A stretch of DNA of 64,000 nt from Pontibacter cellulosilyticus. GTDB lineage: Bacteria > Bacteroidota > Bacteroidia > Cytophagales > Hymenobacteraceae. Positions 29,561 to 38,052 of the stretch are shown piece after piece. The position numbers and the translations under genes are program-made. The stretch is from contig NZ_JACRVF010000004.1 of NCBI RefSeq assembly GCF_014306105.1, positions 242,290 through 306,289 on the forward strand. The letters run 5' to 3'. Under the pieces are notes generated by a model, which ran no database searches, was not told where the DNA came from, and saw nothing but the letters and a program-made list of their open reading frames with translations. How positions within the stretch are numbered: the first letter of the stretch is position 1; every line of letters starts with the position of its first letter.

Positions 29561-29947
29561 ATGAAGCGATTTAATAACAAGGATTTTCTACATACTATCG
29601 CCCTGCATCTGGATCTGTTTAATACCATAGGAGGCGGCGTTAGCAAAACTTATGCACGCGTAAAAAAAGAGCAAGAGAGTGCCGTGATTGAAGTATGGGC
29701 AGCGGGTGTAAATCCAGAACTGTTTAAAGTAGTTTTGCGCCGGAATACCTTAACGGTTAATTCTGTTTTAACAAGTGATCATAGCCCCAACGTAACTGTG
29801 CCAATATTTAGCCGCACCTTTATTCTGCCACCAATTGTAGATCTTAATCAGATTGAGGCATTGTACCAGGATGGCAAATTGCGCATTAAGTTACCTTACC
29901 ATGAAGCTGCCGATAGACCGAGGGAGATAGAAATTAAGCAATTATAA
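29561..29947 (+). CDS. Hsp20/alpha-crystallin-like protein
   Basis: 128 residues. The central and C-terminal part (about 40-125) shows the alpha-crystallin pattern: a strand with AAGVNPELFKVVLRRNTLTV, then FSRTFILPPIVDLNQIEALYQDGKLRIKLPY, which matches the signature loop and last strands of small heat-shock proteins. Such proteins bind unfolding proteins. The N-terminal arm is short and the usual C-terminal I-x-I motif is weak (IEIKQL), so it may be an atypical member. A perfect hairpin terminator follows. Confidence 0.8.
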   Translation: MKRFNNKDFLHTIALHLDLFNTIGGGVSKTYARVKKEQESAVIEVWAAGVNPELFKVVLRRNTLTVNSVLTSDHSPNVTVPIFSRTFILPPIVDLNQIEALYQDGKLRIKLPYHEAADRPREIEIKQL

Positions 29948-29983
29948 CGCAAAGGGCACCACACATGTGGTGCCCTTTGCGTT
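29946..29983. terminator. Bidirectional terminator, 18-bp stem
   Basis: AACGCAAAGGGCACCACA (29946-29963) and its exact complement (29966-29983) overlap the stop codon of the Hsp20-like gene and lie before the convergent gene's stop at 29997. Confidence 0.8.
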
Positions 29984-29996
29984 TAGGGTATTTAAC

Positions 29997-30266
29997 TTAG
30001 TTATCTGTTGGCTTAAATTTAGCTTTAATGATAGAGGTAAGAAAGTCGTGTACCTCTACGGTTTCCTTATCATAAACAAATGTATTATAAGAGTCTGCTG
30101 ATGTCTGCTCAATTTTGCAGCCATTCTCGATCATCATAAATATCAGCTCTCGCAAACGGTAGGGGTGGCCTGCAATATTTATTACGCATTCCATATCATT
30201 ACTCTCCACGCGCAGAAACATGTGCTGCACATGGTTTACATCCGACATTACTTCCTGATTAGACAT
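29997..30266 (-). CDS. Hypothetical protein, 89 aa
   Basis: No family recognised. Cytoplasmic, no signal or membrane segment. A middle part CVINIAGHPYRLRELIFMMIENG suggests a strand followed by a helix, and the end FLTSIIKAKFKPTDN is basic. ATG at 30266. Convergent with the Hsp20-like gene and sharing its terminator. Confidence 0.55.
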   Translation of the reverse strand: MSNQEVMSDVNHVQHMFLRVESNDMECVINIAGHPYRLRELIFMMIENGCKIEQTSADSYNTFVYDKETVEVHDFLTSIIKAKFKPTDN

Positions 30267-30430
30267 AGGCTTTACACTTTGGCTATAAATATAAACCTGT
30301 TACTGCCAAAAAAGTGCCACTTTGGCGGCGCAAATCAAGCCTCAGCATAAAAACCTTACTTTGTTTCTGCTTATACTTTGATGAGTACAACGTGCTTTAG
30401 TACGCCCCATAGCTTAAGCTTGAAAGTATA

Positions 30431-30610
30431 CTATCGGCGAGGGTGTTCTTTACGCCAGCCTACAACAAATACAATTACCCAAACCGGATACAGTGGCGAA
30501 AGCACAGACGCTAAATAAGGATCTACGGCGAACATAAGTATAACCTGAAGCAGGAATGTAATGGCAGCTCCTATAATTGCTATCTTATAATATCGGTTTT
30601 GCCAGTTCAT
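30431..30610 (-). CDS. Small membrane protein, 59 aa
   Basis: A short frame on the minus strand beginning MNWQNRYYKIAIIGAAITF and ending GWRKEHPRR. Two hydrophobic helices are visible (about residues 9-28 and 35-51) with basic residues at both ends, which predicts a two-span inner-membrane protein with both ends in the cytoplasm. Codon use fits the core genes, and it contains the TATACTT word common in the core. No homologue known to me. It fills an otherwise empty 430-bp gap. Confidence 0.55.
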   Translation of the reverse strand: MNWQNRYYKIAIIGAAITFLLQVILMFAVDPYLASVLSPLYPVWVIVFVVGWRKEHPRR

Positions 30611-30642
30611 AGTAGCCTATACGGGATGCGTATAAAAAAAAT

Positions 30643-30672
30643 GCGGGAGGGCCATGTAACTGGCCCTCCCGC
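30643..30672 (-). terminator. Terminator after the serine hydrolase
   Basis: GCGGGAGGGCCA and TGGCCCTCCCGC (12-bp perfect stem, 6-nt loop) followed on the minus strand by T8. Confidence 0.9.
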
Positions 30673-30700
30673 AATGTATAAATGCTAATTGCCTTTATAC

Positions 30701-32074
30701 TTAGTTTACTCTCATAGCTGGCATGGCTTTGCCACCATGGTGCATGTACATTTTGGCTATCTGACCGTTCTCATCTTTCTCGAATGTAACCAGTGCCGGA
30801 GCCACTTTTACAAAGAACTTGTCTTCTGCCTCCGGGAAAATTTGGAATCTGTCCTGGCCTGGCACCTCTACAAACAGCTGATCTCCCGATGCCTTAACAA
30901 TAAAGGACATTTTAGGCGCCACTTGGTACTCTCCTGCATACTTGGCAAGCTGTGCGGCACTCATCTTTATCATAGTGCGTGCAACCGGCATCTGATATTT
31001 GTCTCCTAATACAATGGCTGTAATATCTCGCGAAATAGGACCGTTTACTTGCTGCGACTCATAGTTGCTCAAGATAGTTATAGTCATCTCTCGCTCCGGG
31101 ATTCTGATAAAGTTCGCTTTGAAGCCGTTTATAGCTCCGCTGTGGCTAATCCTTAGTTGCTTACTTACAGAGTCAATTACCCAGCCATAGCCATAGTTGT
31201 TTTTAACCGGCGTGTACATCTGCTTCTTAGACGCTTGGTTTAAAAGCTTGTCTCCTCTAAGTGCTGCATCAAACTTTGCCAGATCGGCACTAGTACTGTA
31301 CATAGCGCCGGCGGCATGGCACCAGCTCATATCGATATATTTTGCAAGCTCACGCTCAGCCCCGTCGTGGTTATAGCCTAGTGCCATACCAGCTATTGGT
31401 TTGCTAAACTCAAGGCCAGTAGAGCGCATCTTCAAAGGCTTCAATATCTGCTGGTAAAGCACCTTCTCGTATGGCTTTTTCGTCACCTTTTCGATTATCT
31501 GTGCCAGCACTATAAACCCGGAGCTGCTATACCTCCACTTAGTTCCCGGCTCAAACTCCAGCGGCATGTCTTTTACAAGTGCCAGGATATCATTTGTTGT
31601 AGCAGGCTTTGTGTTTACATCCTGCCAGTGGTTCACAAAATCAGGAATGCCGGCTGTGTTGGAAAGCAATTGGTGTAAAGTTATCTTCTCGCCATTTGGG
31701 AAGTCTGGCAGGTACTTGCTTACTTTATCCTGCACATTTAGTTTACCCTGCTCCTGCAGTTGCATTACCATTACAGCTGTAAAAGATTTAGTAACAGAGC
31801 CTATTCTGTACTTCACTTCCGGGCTGTTGGCTATACCTTTTTCATAATCGGCCATGCCAAAGCCTTTGCCATAAACAGGCTGGCCTTTTTCGGTAACTAC
31901 CACTGTGCCACTAAATGTGCCTTGTTTCAGATGTGTGTTGAGGTACTGATCTAAGTTGGCTGCAAAAGTTTGCTGAGCATTTACCTTAGCACTAACAAAA
32001 GATAGCGCCAGTAGTACCAGTAAGGCGGTGCCGCGATACCAGTTCGTTAAATTGGAAGTTGATTTCTTTTTCAT
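30701..32074 (-). CDS. Serine hydrolase, class C beta-lactamase/PBP-like
   Basis: About 457 residues from the ATG at 32074, which places a signal peptide right at the N-terminus (cleavage near VNA-Q); the longer frame up to 32152 begins with unrelated sequence. The catalytic SxxK is in GSVTKSFTA, the Tyr motif is YSSSG (Y-x-S/N variant), and HSG in ISHSGAINGF is the third box. A C-terminal domain of about 100 residues follows (YAGEYQVAPKMSF onward). The family includes peptidases, esterases and beta-lactamases; the substrate is not predictable. Periplasmic or secreted. Confidence 0.88.
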   Translation of the reverse strand: MKKKSTSNLTNWYRGTALLVLLALSFVSAKVNAQQTFAANLDQYLNTHLKQGTFSGTVVVTEKGQPVYGKGFGMADYEKGIANSPEVKYRIGSVTKSFTAVMVMQLQEQGKLNVQDKVSKYLPDFPNGEKITLHQLLSNTAGIPDFVNHWQDVNTKPATTNDILALVKDMPLEFEPGTKWRYSSSGFIVLAQIIEKVTKKPYEKVLYQQILKPLKMRSTGLEFSKPIAGMALGYNHDGAERELAKYIDMSWCHAAGAMYSTSADLAKFDAALRGDKLLNQASKKQMYTPVKNNYGYGWVIDSVSKQLRISHSGAINGFKANFIRIPEREMTITILSNYESQQVNGPISRDITAIVLGDKYQMPVARTMIKMSAAQLAKYAGEYQVAPKMSFIVKASGDQLFVEVPGQDRFQIFPEAEDKFFVKVAPALVTFEKDENGQIAKMYMHHGGKAMPAMRVN

Positions 32075-32234
32075 AGTTTTATTTTTCAAAATGTTATATC
32101 CTTTAAATGAATAACTTAAGACAAAACTATGCATGCTTACGCTCGGGTGCAATACCCTGATCTGGCAACATGTATGAACTTATAAAGCGGAGGGATGAAC
32201 GTGCAAAGTATAGGGACAAGTGAAGGGCAAAAAA

Positions 32235-32262
32235 ATACCCGGCTTCTCTTAAGGCCGGGTAT
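32235..32262 (-). terminator. Terminator overlapping the end of the 75-aa gene
   Basis: ATACCCGGC (32235-32243) and GCCGGGTAT (32254-32262); on the minus strand it is followed by T6. The stem includes the last codons and stop of the 32249 gene. Confidence 0.8.
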
Positions 32263-32476
32263 TCATTAATCTAAAAGCTTCTGCTCTTGATATATCTTTC
32301 TCAACAATCAAGGGCGGATCATCGTCTTTAGCTACAACCAATGTATAGTGGTTGTCTTTATCCTGGTAATATATAAGCGTTGTCAGGTCTTCGTATCCAA
32401 TACTGAAGATCTTTCTCGGCTCATGCTTGTACCTATATTTATAATTATCTAATTTTATATTCCTCAATAACCTCAT
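32249..32476 (-). CDS. Hypothetical protein, 75 aa
   Basis: No family recognised. Charged, soluble and strand-rich in the middle (HYTLVVAKDDDPPLIVEKD), ending EAFRLMNTRP. The stop lies inside the terminator hairpin, so the last codons (Thr-Arg-Pro) double as stem sequence. Stands alone upstream of the serine hydrolase gene's promoter region. Confidence 0.55.
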   Translation of the reverse strand: MRLLRNIKLDNYKYRYKHEPRKIFSIGYEDLTTLIYYQDKDNHYTLVVAKDDDPPLIVEKDISRAEAFRLMNTRP

Positions 32477-32708
32477 ATTCCAACACCTTTCTGGTATTTT
32501 AACGGCACAAAGGCAGCTTAATGTTTCAATTCTTAGAGTTGTACAATGCTTTTCTTGCTATCATTATAACATTGATGCATAGTATTTTAAATCTGAATAT
32601 TTAAATTTATCTCTAACATATAAGATAGTAACTGCTTGATGCAGCACCACATTATAGATTAATATCTATAGTAGCTGCTGAGCAACACCATACTTTAAAA
32701 GTAAAACT

Positions 32709-33017
32709 ATGAGCAACAGCGGAAAGTACAGTTGGCTTGTTTGGTTGTTATATTTTATCATTTTCGAGACAATAGTATTTTTGGGGCTGCAGTGGCTATT
32801 ATTGGATGTAGGCATTAGCAACCAGTATCAGGCTGAGAATACCATAGTGCCTAACTGGGTAAAAGCTGTTATATTTATACTGCTATACATTTTGTGCCTC
32901 TTGTTCGTTGTTATGCTGATAAGCAGTTTTGTGCCCAGCAAACATAGGGGCCAGTTAATGCGTTGGGTATACTTAGCGTTACTCGGAATGGCGGTTATGC
33001 TGTTCTTTTTGTTTTAA
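32709..33017 (+). CDS. Small three-span membrane protein
   Basis: 102 residues with three hydrophobic segments (about 9-32, 49-73 and 84-102). No family recognised and no catalytic residues visible. The basic loop PSKHRGQLMR between spans 2 and 3 probably faces the cytoplasm. It is followed 38 bp later by the 33056 gene in the same direction. Confidence 0.6.
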   Translation: MSNSGKYSWLVWLLYFIIFETIVFLGLQWLLLDVGISNQYQAENTIVPNWVKAVIFILLYILCLLFVVMLISSFVPSKHRGQLMRWVYLALLGMAVMLFFLF

Positions 33018-33055
33018 CCTTACCGGCCAGGAACTGCCGGCTGTTTAGATAACCA

Positions 33056-33787
33056 ATGAAAAAATTAATTTATCTGCTAACCTTCTGCTTGGCAGCAAGC
33101 TTTTCTGCAAACGCTCAGCGGGGAGAAATAGAGAGTACACGCCAGGGGCGCTTCTTTATAAAGCAGCAGAACGGACAGATTGTCTATGCCAATAAAATTC
33201 AACTGAAGTCGCCGCTGTTTAAACAGAACCACTTTTTGCTGGATGACTCCCTGAAGTATAACCCAACTACAGTAGCCGCCTTTCAAAATGAGCAAGGCTA
33301 TTTTGCCCGTGTAGACTACGGCAACAGCTATGACGACTTCGCCAAACGTGTGCTCGACGGACCGCGCATTGATAAATTTTATACATCGCGCACTGTTTAT
33401 GACTATGGGTATGGGTACAGCCCCTATGACTTTGGAGGACCGCGCACTAGCCGTCGCCGTATTAATTTCTTCTCTAAAGACGACGGTCCCCTCTACCTGA
33501 TGGACTATAACAACCTGCGCGATGCCCTGGCAGATAACGCAGCAAGTTTGCAGATATTACAACAGTATCGCCGCAACAAGGTAATTAACACAGGTGTGTC
33601 TATTGTAGGTGCCGGATTACTGGCGATTGGCTCGCTTTCAACTATAAACAATGCACAAAGCTCTGGTGTTTCGCCGCTGGTTTATGCCGGAGGAGGTATA
33701 CTTGGAGCGCAGTTTGTGATTAACCTGTTCCAGAAGGACAAGCTGACACAGGCTATGGAAGTATATAATTACCAGGTGCAGCAGTAA
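33056..33787 (+). CDS. Exported hypothetical protein, 243 aa
   Basis: Signal peptide with cleavage near ANA-Q (residue 20). The middle is Tyr/Gly-rich (YDYGYGYSPYDFGGPR) and the C-terminal third has two weakly hydrophobic segments (about 182-200 and 208-225), perhaps membrane-associated. No family recognised. Periplasmic or outer-membrane location is likely. Same direction as the neighbours on both sides. Confidence 0.6.
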   Translation: MKKLIYLLTFCLAASFSANAQRGEIESTRQGRFFIKQQNGQIVYANKIQLKSPLFKQNHFLLDDSLKYNPTTVAAFQNEQGYFARVDYGNSYDDFAKRVLDGPRIDKFYTSRTVYDYGYGYSPYDFGGPRTSRRRINFFSKDDGPLYLMDYNNLRDALADNAASLQILQQYRRNKVINTGVSIVGAGLLAIGSLSTINNAQSSGVSPLVYAGGGILGAQFVINLFQKDKLTQAMEVYNYQVQQ

Positions 33788-33839
33788 ATCATCACAAGTA
33801 TAAGCTATCTCCAACAACCACTGTTACAGTAACAGACCA

Positions 33840-34556
33840 ATGGATAACCTTTTGCTACTACACGGAGCCTTAGGCTCGGCGGCCACACTAAACCCTATAA
33901 AACAGGCGCTGCAGGATAAATATAATGTCTATACTCTAGATTTCTCGGGGCACGGGGGCTTAGCCATTCCGGATGAGCCTTACAGCATGCAGCTTTTTTC
34001 TAATGATATAAAGGAGTTGCTTGACAAAGAGGGTATTGAGCAGGCACATATCTTCGGCTACAGCATGGGTGGCTATGCAGCTTTATACTTTGCGTTACAG
34101 TACCCGAACCGTGTAAGCAGTATTTTTACGTTGGCCACTAAGTTTGCCTGGTCACCGGAGGCTGCTGAAAAGGAAAGCAAGATGCTAAACCCGGAGAAGA
34201 TAGAGCAGAAGGTGCCGGCTTTTGCCCAGACATTAACCCAACGCCACTCGCCACAAGACTGGAAACAGGTTATGTTAAAAACTGCTGAAATGATGCATCA
34301 ACTAGGAGCAGCACCTGCTCTTACCTCAGAGAACCTTCCGCAACTGCATATACCTGTTTGTGTGGGTGTAGGCGACAAAGACAATATGGTGACAGTAGAG
34401 GAGACGCTGTGGGCTTACAGGCTGTTGCCTAATGCCAGCATGCTTGTTTTACCAGACACCCGCCACCCCCTCGAAACAGTGTCCGTAGCCAGAATAACTT
34501 CAGAAATAGAACAATTTACCGGCAGCAAAACACTGCATGCCCTTAGCACACCTTAA
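33840..34556 (+). CDS. Alpha/beta hydrolase
   Basis: 238 residues. N-terminal oxyanion segment LLLLHGALGSAA, nucleophile elbow GYSMGG (Ser in GxSxGG), the acid in VGDKDNM and the final His in DTRHPLE complete a standard catalytic triad. Small cytoplasmic esterase-like fold without a lid of unusual size. Substrate unknown. The stop is 3 nt before the RlpA-like gene, so they are probably co-transcribed. Confidence 0.85.
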   Translation: MDNLLLLHGALGSAATLNPIKQALQDKYNVYTLDFSGHGGLAIPDEPYSMQLFSNDIKELLDKEGIEQAHIFGYSMGGYAALYFALQYPNRVSSIFTLATKFAWSPEAAEKESKMLNPEKIEQKVPAFAQTLTQRHSPQDWKQVMLKTAEMMHQLGAAPALTSENLPQLHIPVCVGVGDKDNMVTVEETLWAYRLLPNASMLVLPDTRHPLETVSVARITSEIEQFTGSKTLHALSTP

Positions 34557-34559
34557 CTC

Positions 34560-34982
34560 ATGACTTTTTACCCTTTTAGCCAGATCTGCAACAACTTTAA
34601 GTATACTTTTATACTTGTAGCCTTTTCTCTAAGTATAAGTTCTTGTGCCAGCTCCTCTGCCGAATTTGGCAAACGTGGCTATACCGAAGAGGGCAAAGCA
34701 TCTTATTACAGCCGAAAACTACAGGGCCGTAAAATGGCAAACGGAGAACCCTACAGAAGGGGAAAATTGACTGCAGCGCATAAAACACTGCCATTTGGTA
34801 CAAAAGTTAAAGTAACCAACCTGCAGACGAATCAAACAGTTAAGGTGAAGATTACAGACAGAGGACCTTATGCCAAGGGCAGAATAGTTGACCTTTCGGA
34901 GGCTGCTGCTAAGAAAATTGGCTCTGTTAAAGCAGGAGTGGTGCCAGTAAAGATGAAAGTTGTGAAGCCTGCCGCTAAATAG
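34560..34982 (+). CDS. RlpA-like septal ring lipoprotein (DPBB domain)
   Basis: 140 residues. A lipobox near SISSC marks a lipoprotein. The mature protein is one double-psi beta-barrel with GKASYYSRKLQGRKMANGE, TAAHKTLPFGTKVKVTN and VKITDRGPYAKGRIVDLS, the signature of RlpA. RlpA proteins cut or bind denuded peptidoglycan glycan strands. The SPOR domain of longer RlpA proteins is missing, as in many short Bacteroidota versions. Follows the alpha/beta hydrolase by 3 nt. Confidence 0.92.
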   Translation: MTFYPFSQICNNFKYTFILVAFSLSISSCASSSAEFGKRGYTEEGKASYYSRKLQGRKMANGEPYRRGKLTAAHKTLPFGTKVKVTNLQTNQTVKVKITDRGPYAKGRIVDLSEAAAKKIGSVKAGVVPVKMKVVKPAAK

Positions 34983-35074
34983 GTTAGCAAGTATACTATC
35001 AGCAGCACAACAAACAGTTATTTCAGCCGTTAACCATAACAAAGAGTATATTCTACAAATTATCCTACTGATTT

Positions 35075-35106
35075 TTTGATTTTTACACAATTTGCAGTTA
35101 CATTTG
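35075..35106 (+). promoter_or_regulatory. Consensus promoter TTTG-N20-TACATTTG
   Basis: TTTG at 35075-35078 and TACATTTG (TAnnTTTG) at 35099-35106 are 20 nt apart, matching the Bacteroidota consensus. The ATG at 35110 starts only 3 nt after the -7 box, so the mRNA would be leaderless (inference). Confidence 0.6.
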
Positions 35107-35109
35107 AGC

Positions 35110-35511
35110 ATGAGAAAACTGTGGCAACCTGTACGAGAATTTTTGCCTATAGCAGCCATATTACTGCTATGCTTAATTGTTGTGCCAGTAGCCCAGGCAA
35201 ATGGTAACGGAAACGGAAATGGTAGCAACGGTGCTACTACAGCCACTGTTCAGCAAAATACCACTCCTGCCACTACTACTACAGCAGCTTCTGCAGAAAC
35301 AGCCAAGGTAGCCAAAGCTAAGCCTAAGGCACCTGCCACGAAGCCGCAAAACAAGTCTGTTTTGGATACAGAGGTATTAGATAGCCCTATTGGTTACTTC
35401 AAGAAAGCCTTTACTTCAGAAGAAGATGAAGCTGATGCTACTGCCAACAACGGCGCTGTAATGATCACAGTGAAGGCACTTATTGCTACGCTGCTCTCCA
35501 CTATTATGTAA
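35110..35511 (+). CDS. Exported Thr/Ala-rich hypothetical protein
   Basis: About 133 residues from the ATG at 35110 (a TTG at 35092 lies inside the promoter). A signal peptide is evident (hydrophobic stretch ILLLCLIVVPVAQA). The mature part begins with a Gly/Asn-rich run (NGNGNGNGSNG), then Thr/Ala and Lys/Pro-rich low-complexity sequence, and ends with a weakly hydrophobic segment. No family recognised; a disordered periplasmic protein is likely. Confidence 0.55.
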   Translation: MRKLWQPVREFLPIAAILLLCLIVVPVAQANGNGNGNGSNGATTATVQQNTTPATTTTAASAETAKVAKAKPKAPATKPQNKSVLDTEVLDSPIGYFKKAFTSEEDEADATANNGAVMITVKALIATLLSTIM

Positions 35512-35546
35512 TCCACTCTTTGCTGGTTATCTAAAAGCAGGCTGAT

Positions 35547-35891
35547 TTACTTGGTACTGCTCCTAAACTTTTGCTTCCCGCACAGTATATCGAAGAATAG
35601 CTTGAAGTCTGATGCCAGGCTATAGAACGGGTACTTGAATGTAGCAGGCTTGTTACGCTCAAAAAAGAAGTGTCCTACCCAAGCAAAACCATACCCGATC
35701 ACAGGCACCAGCAACAGCCATTTATACTCCCCGAGTACAACAGCAGCTATTGCTACCAGAATTAGAAGCCCTGTGCCAATAAAATGCAGTACCCTGCTAG
35801 TTGTGTTCTGATGCTCCGACAGGTAGTATGGGTAGAACTCTCTCAGCGAATTATAGCGTTGTGGGGCAGGTTTAGCCATTATTTTACTCAT
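35547..35891 (-). CDS. Mpo1-like (DUF962) membrane protein
   Basis: About 114 residues; starts at 35891 (MSKIMAKPAPQ) or 35879. The sequence FYPYYLSEHQNTTSRVLHFIGT followed by two transmembrane helices and VGHFFFERNKPATF is the DUF962/Mpo1 pattern, with conserved His residues that bind iron in yeast Mpo1, a 2-hydroxy fatty-acid dioxygenase. The bacterial role is not established. Single gene. Confidence 0.82.
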   Translation of the reverse strand: MSKIMAKPAPQRYNSLREFYPYYLSEHQNTTSRVLHFIGTGLLILVAIAAVVLGEYKWLLLVPVIGYGFAWVGHFFFERNKPATFKYPFYSLASDFKLFFDILCGKQKFRSSTK

Positions 35892-35963
35892 TTTATACTT
35901 GCTTAAACTACTTATAAGTAAGTATAAAATCAAGCTATGAGGTGCTTCCTAATAGAAACAAGG

Positions 35964-36710
35964 CTAAATAAAATCGCTGAGTATGGCCAGTACCAAGCCC
36001 AATAAGGTAGCTACAAGTTTATTGCGGTTAAAATGGTGGTCCGGGCTCGACTCGAATAGGATGGTAGTGGAAATATGTAGGAAGTTGCCAGCAACCAGGC
36101 CTGTAAGCGCTGTGTATACCAATCCATCCGGGGCTTCCTGTGCCAATATGGTGTTGCTGAAGGCAATACCCAGCGGAGATCCCAATGCAAAGATCAGAAG
36201 CCACAGAAACGCTTTACGTAAATTCTCTAACCGCGACAGCAGCACCGACATTAAGGCAAAAGCAGCCGGAATGTGGTGCAGTGTGATTCCCAAAAGCACC
36301 AAATAAAAGTTATCGTTGGAATGGTGGCCTTGGTCTGCAGTGCCGTAACGGTGCTCTACCAGTATACTTCCCTCCAGAAAGGAGTGCACAAACAAGGAAC
36401 CCAACAGCAGGAACGGCAGAGAGCCTACTCTATCCTCGTGATGATGCATATGCCCGTGCTCTACGCCATGGGAGAACAACTCTAGGATAAGCTGCAGAAA
36501 AAAACCAGCCAGCACCCAATAGCCAACGCCGTAGCCGCTGCTGTTGCTTAGCACATCGGGCAGCAGATGAATGATGGTGATAGTGAACAGATAGGAACCG
36601 CTGAATGCCAGCGCCATCTTTAGCCACTTTATATTAGTAGGAGGGAATATCTTTACTAGGAACCCTGATAGGATAACAGTAAAAAACAAAACAGGTATCG
36701 CTATGATCAT
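35964..36710 (-). CDS. ZIP family metal transporter
   Basis: 248 residues with about eight hydrophobic helices. ZIP landmarks are a His-rich loop (HGVEHGHMHHHED), LHHIPAAFALMSVLL in the helix that carries the metal-site His/Pro, and GNFLHISTTILFE. It moves divalent metals (zinc, iron or manganese) into the cytoplasm. It starts 10 nt after the methyltransferase stop and is probably co-transcribed with it. Confidence 0.87.
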   Translation of the reverse strand: MIIAIPVLFFTVILSGFLVKIFPPTNIKWLKMALAFSGSYLFTITIIHLLPDVLSNSSGYGVGYWVLAGFFLQLILELFSHGVEHGHMHHHEDRVGSLPFLLLGSLFVHSFLEGSILVEHRYGTADQGHHSNDNFYLVLLGITLHHIPAAFALMSVLLSRLENLRKAFLWLLIFALGSPLGIAFSNTILAQEAPDGLVYTALTGLVAGNFLHISTTILFESSPDHHFNRNKLVATLLGLVLAILSDFI

Positions 36711-36720
36711 CAGGTGAGCG

Positions 36721-37458
36721 TTATTTCTTTAACACAAAGATCATCCGATCGCTTTGCTCTCGGTCATACTTATTAAGCTCATAGTCTCCAAGAATCTCCA
36801 CTAAACGCAGCTGCGTCATTTTAAAATACTCTATAAAGTCTTCTTCGCGCAAGGCCCGCACCCGTTCCTGAAACATATACTCTTTCCCGTTGTCCGAGAA
36901 GGTAATCGTCTTAACAATAAAGTCGTGCTCCAGGCCGCGATGTATCTTAAAGTTAATCCCCTGTACCTCCTTCTCCTCGTCTGTTACCAGGTTAGCTATA
37001 ACTTTATCGGTATTCATGAAATCGATTACTAGTTTGCCGCCATGCTGCAGGCTTTCTGTTGTAGCTAAAAGCGCCACCACATTTTCGGTTTCGTTTTCGA
37101 AATAACCAAAGCTGGTAAAAAGATTAAGTATAAAGTCGAAGCCCTCTGTTTTATATACCTGCCGCATGTCGTGCACATCAAATTGCAGACGCTCGTTCTC
37201 GTATTGTTTGGCGTAGGCTATACTTTGCTCCGACAGGTCAATACCTGTTACATCGTAACCTTTTCTGTTCAGGTATAATGAGTGGCGGCCTTTGCCGCAA
37301 GCCAGATCCAGTATCTTTTCGTGGTGCTTTGGATGGAGGTATGCCAACAGGTTATCCATGAACTGCTGCGCCTCTTCCAGGTCGCGGTCTTGGTATAAGA
37401 TGTGGTAGTACGGCGAATCAAACCAAGTACTAAACCATTCTACTTCCTGTTGTGCCAT
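36721..37458 (-). CDS. Class I SAM-dependent methyltransferase
   Basis: About 245 residues from the ATG at 37458 (MAQQEVEWF); the upstream TTG is unlikely. The SAM-binding motif I is ILDLACGKGRHS, followed by VTGIDLS (motif II acidic) and FDFILNLFTSFGYF (motif IV region). A small-molecule methyltransferase is likely; the substrate is unknown. Upstream of the ZIP gene in one unit. Confidence 0.87.
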   Translation of the reverse strand: MAQQEVEWFSTWFDSPYYHILYQDRDLEEAQQFMDNLLAYLHPKHHEKILDLACGKGRHSLYLNRKGYDVTGIDLSEQSIAYAKQYENERLQFDVHDMRQVYKTEGFDFILNLFTSFGYFENETENVVALLATTESLQHGGKLVIDFMNTDKVIANLVTDEEKEVQGINFKIHRGLEHDFIVKTITFSDNGKEYMFQERVRALREEDFIEYFKMTQLRLVEILGDYELNKYDREQSDRMIFVLKK

Positions 37459-37573
37459 TTGAGCTAAAAGCAATTGAGTTGCAAATATACTTTAATTTGC
37501 CTAAATCCGGCTATACGTAACCAAGCTTAGCTGGTGTTCGGGCACCTGCAGCAAACAATAGGTGCCATAAAAA

Positions 37574-37611
37574 AAGCCTGCCGTTGCTAGGTATAAAGCA
37601 ACGGCAGGCTT
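37574..37611 (-). terminator. Terminator after the 37628 lipoprotein
   Basis: AAGCCTGCCGTTGC and GCAACGGCAGGCTT (14-bp stem) with T7 on the minus strand. Confidence 0.9.
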
Positions 37612-37627
37612 TATCAGCAGATTTAGA

Positions 37628-37936
37628 TTACTGCTTTGTAGCGCCTGCTTCCGTGTTTGTTTCAGTTACCTCCAGCACGCTATCTCCCTTCTGAATGGTG
37701 TTACCGCCAAGGTCGTGGTTTGGCATTACCTGTTCTTTATCTGCTGGGGCCTGCACAGCTCCACCAGCAGCTATCTCTGGATCGCCGGCATCGCTTACAT
37801 TGAAAGTACTGCGTGTACCTGGCTCTACCATGTCAGCAGACACTTTTTCGCCCGGTCTCAGGTCTTTTGGAGTGTCGCAAGATGCCATAAACAAACCACA
37901 AACTGCGGCAAAAACTGCTATTACGTTCTTATTCAT
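37628..37936 (-). CDS. Small lipoprotein, unknown function
   Basis: 102 residues. The lipobox GLFMASC makes Cys20 the lipidated residue. The rest is polar and probably disordered, rich in Glu, Thr, Ala and Gly. No family recognised. Own terminator downstream and single-gene transcription unit. Confidence 0.65.
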   Translation of the reverse strand: MNKNVIAVFAAVCGLFMASCDTPKDLRPGEKVSADMVEPGTRSTFNVSDAGDPEIAAGGAVQAPADKEQVMPNHDLGGNTIQKGDSVLEVTETNTEAGATKQ

Positions 37937-38052
37937 TTTTGTACGATTTTATACTTATGTTATAGTTACTCCGCCCAAGCTAATCCAGGCAAAGCATTAT
38001 CTATTAATTATTTACGATGATTTTGTTGGCTTTGGTTATGGTATTACTGTTG

